Positions 58,050-64,000 of a DNA stretch of 64,000 bases are shown here, one piece after another. The DNA comes from Drosophila miranda. Lineage: Eukaryota > Arthropoda > Insecta > Diptera > Drosophilidae. Position 1 is the stretch's first letter, and the number at the start of each line of letters is the position of its first letter. Made by a program: the position numbers and the translations under genes. The DNA lies in assembly GCF_003369915.1 (NCBI RefSeq), contig NW_022881665.1:686285-750284 (forward strand), in the 5' to 3' direction. Under the pieces are notes generated by a model. The model made no database searches and was not told where the DNA came from. It worked only from the letters and a program-made list of their open reading frames with translations.

Positions 58050-61000
58050 TGGGTACAATTCAGCTGAATATGTTGTCGATTAAAGCATAAGATAAGGTTG
58101 GTGCAAAAGTAATTTTTTGTTAAAATTGTGTCGGTTTTTGGTCAGTTTCGGGTACAATTAAGCTAAATATGTGGTCGATTTAAGCATAAGATAAGGTTGG
58201 TGCAAAAGTGATTTTTTGTTAAAATGGTTTCGGTTTTTGGTCGATTTTGGGTACAATTAAGCTAAATATGTGGTCGATTTAAGCATAAGATAAGGTTGGT
58301 GCAAAAGTGATTTTTTGTTAAAATTGTGTCGGTTTTTGGTCAGTTTCGGGTAGAAATAAGCTAAATATGTGGTCGATTTAGGCTCAAAATGAGTTTGGTG
58401 CAAAATTGATTTTTTGTTAAAATGGTTTCGGTTTTTGGTCGATTTTGGGTACAATTAAGCTGAATATGTTGTCGATTAAAGCATAAGATAAGGTTGGTGC
58501 AAAAGTAATTTTTTGTTAAAATTGTGTCGGTTTTTGGTCAGTTTCGGGTACAATTAAGCTAAATATGTGGTCGATTTAAGCATAAGATAAGGTTGGTGCA
58601 AAAGTGATTTTTTGTTAAAATTGTTTCGGTTTTTGGTCAGTTTCTGGTAGAAATAAGATAAATATGTGGTCGATTTAGGCATAAAATGAGTTTGGTACAA
58701 AATTGATTTTTTGTTAAAAGGGTTTCGGTTTTTGGTCGATTTTGGGTACAATTAAGCTAAATATGTGGTTGACTTAAGCATAAGATAAGGTTGGTGCAAA
58801 ATTTATTTTTTGTTAAAATTGTGTCGGTTTTTGGTCAGTTTCGGGTACAAATAAGCTAATTATGTGGTCGATTTAGGCTTAAAATGAGTTTGGTGCAAAA
58901 TTGATTTTTTGTTAAAATGGTTTCGGTTTTTGGTCGATTTTGGGTACAATTAAGCTAAATATGTGGTCGATTTAAGCATAAGATAAGGTTGGTGCAAAAT
59001 TGATTTTTTGTTAAAATTGTGTCGGTTTTTGGTCGATTTACGGTAGAAATAATCTAATTATAAGGTCGATTTAGGCATAAGATAAGGTTGGTGCAAAAGT
59101 GACTTTTTGTTTAAATGTTGTCGGTTTTTGGTAGATTTTGGGTACAACAAAGCTAAATATGTGGTCGATTTAAGCATAAAATGAGTTTGGTGCAAAAGTG
59201 TTTTTTTCTCTAAATGTTGTCGGTTTATGATCGATTTTGGGTAAAAAAAAACTAAATATGTGGACGATTTAGGCATAAGATGAGGTTGGTGCAAAAGTGA
59301 TTTTTTGTTAAAATTGTGTCGGTTTTTGGTCAGTTTCGGGTAGAAATAATCTAAATATGTGGTCGATTTAGGCTCAAAATGAATTTGGTGCAAAATTGAT
59401 TTTTTGTTAAAAGGGTTTCGGTTTTTGGTCGATTTTGGGTACAATTAAGCTAAATATGTGGTCGATTTAGGCATAAAATGAGTTTGGTACAAAAGTAATT
59501 TTTTGTTAAAATTGTGTCGGTTTTTGGTCAGTTTCGGGTAGAAATAATCTAAATATGTGGTCGATTTAGGCATAAAATAAGTTTGGTGCAAAAGTGTTTT
59601 TTTGTCTAAATGTTGTCGGTTTATGGTCGATTTTGGGTAAAAAAAACTAAATATGTGGACGATTTAGGCATAAGATGAGGTTGATGCAAAAGTGATTTGT
59701 TGTTAAAATTGTGTCGGTTTTTGGTTGATTTATGGTAGAAATAATCTAAATATAAGGTCGACTTAAATAAAATGAGTTTGGTGCAAAAGTGATTTTTTGT
59801 TAAAATTGTGTCGGTTTTTGGTCAGTTTCGGGTAGAAATAAGCAAAATATGTGGTCGATTTAGGCTTAAAATGAGTTTGGTGCAAAATTGATTTTTTGTT
59901 AAAATGGTTTCGGTTTTTGGTCGATTTTGGGAACAATTAAGCTAAATATGTGGTCGATTTAGGCATAAAATGAGTTTGGTGCAAGTGTTTTTTTGTCTAA
60001 ATGTTGTCGGTTTATGGTTGATTTTGGGTAAAAAAAAACTAAATATGTGGACGATTTAGGCATAAGATAAGGTTGATGCAAAAGTGATTTTTTGTTAAAA
60101 TTGTGTCGGTTTTTGGTCGATTTACGGTAGAAATAATCTAATTATAAGGTCGATTTAGGCATAAGATAAGGTTGGTGCAAAAGTGACTTTTTGTTTAAAT
60201 GTTGTCGGTTTTTGGTCGATTTTGGGTATAACTAAGCTAAATATGTGGCCGATTTAAGCATAAAATGAGTTTGGTGCAAAAGTGTTTTTTTCTCTAAATG
60301 TTGTCGGTTTATGATCGATTTTGGGTAAAAAAAAAACTAAATATGTGGACGATTTAGGCATAAGATGAGGTTGGTGCAAAAGTGATTTTTTGTTAAAATT
60401 GTGTCGGTTTTTGGTCAGTTTCGGGTACAATTAAGCTAAATATGTGGTCGATTTAAGCATAAGATAAGGTTGGTGCAAAAGTGATTTTTTGTTAAAATTG
60501 TTTCGGTTTTTGGTCAGTTTCTGGTAGAAATAAGCTAAATATGTGGTCGATTTAGGCATAAAATGAGTTTGGTACAAAATTGATTTTTTGTTAAAAGGGT
60601 TTCGGTTTTTGGTCGATTTTGGGTACAATTAAGCTAAATATGTGGTCTTGGTCGATTTTGGGTACAATTAAGCTAAATATGTGGTCGATTTAAGCATAAG
60701 ATAAGGTTGGTGCAAAAGTGATTTTTTGTTAAAATTGTGTCGGTTTTTGGTCAGTTTCGGGTAGAAATAATCTAAATATGTGATCGATTTAGGCTCAAAA
60801 TGAATTTGGTGCAAAATTGATTTTTTGTTAAAATGGTTTCGGTTTTTGGTCGATTTTGGGTACAATTAAGCTAAATATGTGGTCGATTTAAGCATAAGAT
60901 AAGGTTGGTGCAAAAGTGATTTTTTGTTAAAATTGTGTCGGTTTTTGGTCAGTTTCGGGTAGAAATAAGCTAAATATGTGGTCGATTTAGGCTCAAAATG

Positions 61001-64000
61001 AGTTTGGTGCAAAATTGATTTTTTGTTAAAATGGTTTCGGTTTTTGGTCGATTTTGGGTACAATTAAGCTGAATATGTTGTCGATTAAAGCATAAGATAA
61101 GGTTGGTGCAAAAGTAATTTTTTGTTAAAATTGTGTCGGTTTTTGGTCAGTTTCGGGTACAATTAAGCTAAATATGTGGTCGATTTAAGCATAAGATAAG
61201 GTTGGTGCAAAAGTGATTTTTTGTTAAAATTGTTTCGGTTTTTGGTCAGTTTCTGGTAGAAATAAGCTAAATATGTGGTCGATTTAGGCATAAAATGAGT
61301 TTGGTACAAAATTGATTTTTTGTTAAAAGGGTTTCGGTTTTTGGTCGATTTTGGGTACAATTAAGCTAAATATGTGGTCTTGGTCGATTTTGGGTACAAT
61401 TAAGCTAAATATGTGGTTGATTTAAGCATAAGATAAGGTTGGTGCAAAATTTATTTTTTGTTAAAATTGTGTCGGTTTTTGGTCAGTTTCGGGTACAAAT
61501 AAGCTAATTATGTGGTCGATTTAGGCTTAAAATGAGTTTGGTGCAAAATTGATTTTTTGTTAAAATGGTTTCGGTTTTTGGTCGATTTTGGGTACTATTA
61601 AGCTAAATATGTGGTCGATTTAAGCATAAGATAAGGTTGGTGCAAAATTGATTTTTTGTTAAAATTGTGTCGGTTTTTGGTCGATTTACGGTAGAAATAA
61701 TCTAATTATAAGGTCGATTTAGGCATAAGATAAGGTTGGTGCAAAAGTGATTTTTTGTTAAAATGGTTTCGGTTTTTGGTCGATTTTGGGTACAATTAAG
61801 CTAAATATGTGGTCGATTTAAGCATAAGATAAGGTTGGTGCAAAAGTGATTTTTTGTTAAAATTGTGTCGGTTTTTGGTCAGTTTCGGGTAGAAATAAGC
61901 TAAATATGTGGTCGATTTAGGCTCAAAATGAGTTTGGTGCAAAATTGATTTTTTGTTAAAATGGTTTCGGTTTTTGGTCGATTTTGGGTACAATTAAGCT
62001 GAATATGTTGTCGATTAAAGCATAAGATAAGGTTGGTGCAAAAGTAATTTTTTGTTAAAATTGTGTCGGTTTTTGGTCAGTTTCGGGTACAATTAAGCTA
62101 AATATGTGGTCGATTTAAGCATAAGATAAGGTTGGTGCAAAAGTGATTTTTTGTTAAAATGGTTTCGGTTTTTGGTCGATTTTGGGTACAATTAAGCTAA
62201 ATATGTTGTCGATTTAAGCATAAGATAAGGTTGGTGCAAAAGTGATTTTTTGTTAAAATTGTGTCGGTTTTTGGTCAGTTTCGGGTAGAAATAAGCTAAA
62301 TATGTGGTCGATTTAGGCTCAAAATGAGTTTGGTGCAAAATTGATTTTTTGTTAAAATGGTTTCAGTTTTTGGTCGATTTTGGGTACAATTAAGCTGAAT
62401 ATGTTGTCGATTAAAGCATAAGATAAGGTTGGTGCAAAAGTAATTTTTTGTTAAAATTGTGTCGGTTTTTGGTCAGTTTCGGGTACAATTAAGCTAAATA
62501 TGTGGTCGATTTAAGCATAAGATAAGGTTGGTGCAAAAGTGATTTTTTGTTAAAATTGTTTCGGTTTTTGGTCAGTTTCTGGTAGAAATAAGATAAATAT
62601 GTGGTCGATTTAGGCATAAAATGAGTTTGGTACAAAATTGATTTTTTGTTAAAAGGGTTTCGGTTTTTGGTCGATTTTGGGTACAATTAAGCTAAATATG
62701 TGGTTGACTTAAGCATAAGATAAGGTTGGTGCAAAATTTATTTTTTGTTAAAATTGTGTCGGTTTTTGGTCAGTTTCGGGTACAAATAAGCTAATTATGT
62801 GGTCGATTTAGGCTTAAAATGAGTTTGGTGCAAAATTGATTTTTTGTTAAAATGGTTTCGGTTTTTGGTCGATTTTGGGTACAATTAAGCTAAATATGTG
62901 GTCGATTTAAGCATAAGATAAGGTTGGTGCAAAATTGATTTTTTGTTAAAATTGTGTCGGTTTTTGGTCGATTTACGGTAGAAATAATCTAATTATAAGG
63001 TCGATTTAGGCATAAGATAAGGTTGGTGCAAAAGTGACTTTTTGTTTAAATGTTGTCGGTTTTTGGTAGATTTTGGGTACAACAAAGCTAAATATGTGGT
63101 CGATTTAAGCATAAAATGAGTTTGGTGCAAAAGTGTTTTTTTCTCTAAATGTTGTCGGTTTATGATCGATTTTGGGTAAAAAAAAACTAAATATGTGGAC
63201 GATTTAGGCATAAGATGAGGTTGGTGCAAAAGTGATTTTTTGTTAAAATTGTGTCGGTTTTTGGTCAGTTTCGGGTAGAAATAATCTAAATATGTGGTCG
63301 ATTTAGGCTCAAAATGAATTTGGTGCATAATTGATTTTTTGTTAAAAGGGTTTCGGTTTTTGGTCGATTTTGGGTACAATTAAGCTAAATATGTGGTCGA
63401 TTTAGGCATAAAATGAGTTTGGTACAAAAGTGATTTTTTGTTAAAATTGTGTCGGTTTTTGGTCAGTTTCGGGTAGAAATAATCTAAATATGTGGTCGAT
63501 TTAGGCATAAAATAAGTTTGGTGCAAAAGTGTTTTTTTGTCTAAATGTTGTCGGTTTATGGTCGATTTTGGGTAAAAAAAACTAAATATGTGGACGATTT
63601 AGGCATAAGATGAGGTTGATGCAAAAGTGATTTGTTGTTAAAATTGTGTCGGTTTTTGGTTGATTTATGGTAGAAATAATCTAAATATAAGGTCGACTTA
63701 AATAAAATGAGTTTGGTGCAAAAGTGATTTTTTGTTAAAATTGTGTCGGTTTTTGGTCAGTTTCGGGTAGAAATAAGCAAAATATGTGGTCGATTTAGGC
63801 TTAAAATGAGTTTGGTGCAAAATTGATTTTTTGTTAAAATGGTTTCGGTTTTTGGTCGATTTTGGGAACAATTAAGCTAAATATGTGGTCGATTTAGGCA
63901 TAAAATGAGTTTGGTGCAAGTGTTTTTTTGTCTAAATGTTGTCGGTTTATGGTTGATTTTGGGTAAAAAAAAACTAAATATGTGGACGATTTAGGCATAA
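58050..64000. repeat. Satellite higher-order repeat, ~3.9 kb period
   Basis: Landmarks at 58554 and 59058 recur at 62489 and 62993 (shift 3935). Single differences such as gtgcataattg at 63327 against gtgcaaaattg at 59392 show the copies have begun to diverge. Confidence 0.83.

Larger units (their letters stand above)
47991..64000. repeat. 99-bp satellite DNA with higher-order structure
   Basis: The whole segment is about 160 monomers of ~99 bp (gattttttgttaaaattgtg ... ctaaatatgtggtcgattta ... ggtgcaaaa). Two main variants alternate as 198-bp dimers: one with gtgtcggtttttggtcagtt and gtagaaataagc, the other with ggtttcggtttttggtcgat and gtacaattaagc. Further variants carry ctaattataaggtcg, cggtttatgatcg plus an aaaaaaaa run, or tgtttaaatgttg. 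No genes. Minus-strand ORFs of 65-128 codons exist only because 99 is a multiple of three and the frame has few stops. Confidence 0.97.

Noticed and set aside
49023..63379. Dozens of 65-128-codon minus-strand ORFs (MYPKSTKNR...)
   Set aside because: They are phase-locked to the 99-bp satellite monomer, start and stop at the same monomer positions, and have no independent coding signals.
47991..64000. CRISPR-like array (regular repeats)
   Set aside because: Monomers are contiguous without unique spacers, and the setting is a eukaryotic genome.

Overview
The window looks like pericentromeric or sex-chromosome heterochromatin of a Drosophila species. Clues are DINE-1/INE-1-type (Helentron) sequence, mariner, hAT, Ty1/copia and LINE fragments, ~60-bp introns, and fly core-promoter motifs (TGGTCACACT and AATCGATA). 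The style of the DINE-1-like repeats resembles what I recall from the obscura group; that is a memory-based guess. The window is three assembled pieces separated by two 50-N gaps (23459-23508 and 47941-47990), so physical linkage between the pieces is not shown.

Piece 1 (1-23458) is a head-to-tail array of ~6.3-7 kb units. Each carries, left to right: a promoter-like block, a hAT transposase C-terminal fragment, a DINE-1-like palindromic element, unassigned spacer, a gutted mariner, and a two-exon minus-strand gene for a 3'-5' exonuclease-fold protein of the EXD1/Egalitarian type. Two unit types alternate A-B-B-A: B units carry an extra ~0.9 kb block (second hAT lineage plus copia reverse-transcriptase fragment), and one junction has lost the gene's first exon and promoter. 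The gene's apparent frameshifts sit mostly in homopolymers and differ between copies, which looks more like consensus error than decay.

Piece 2 (23509-47940) is a composite array made from a few blocks shuffled into 1.15, 1.26, 1.4 and ~3.8 kb units: the 5' part of a LINE (5' region plus ORF1/gag with CCHC knuckles, no reverse transcriptase anywhere), a hAT transposase C-terminus from the same family as in piece 1, a 0.9 kb block with a spliced 39-codon ORF and a 36-bp hairpin repeat, and two copies of an unidentified host-like pseudogene. The last base of the piece abuts the first in repeat-unit coordinates, so the piece closes on itself.

Piece 3 (47991-64000) is a pure satellite of 99-bp monomers (198-bp dimers, 633-bp and multi-kb higher-order repeats). 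Since 99 is divisible by 3 its minus strand shows many spurious 65-codon ORFs. Two poly-T tracts interrupt it, one flanked by a 10-bp direct repeat.

No tRNA, rRNA, CRISPR or intact autonomous transposon was seen. The most plausible functional item is the amplified EXD1-like gene. EXD1 relatives act in the piRNA pathway in mouse and silkworm, so tandem amplification inside a transposon-rich array invites comparison with Stellate/Su(Ste)-like systems. That is inference.
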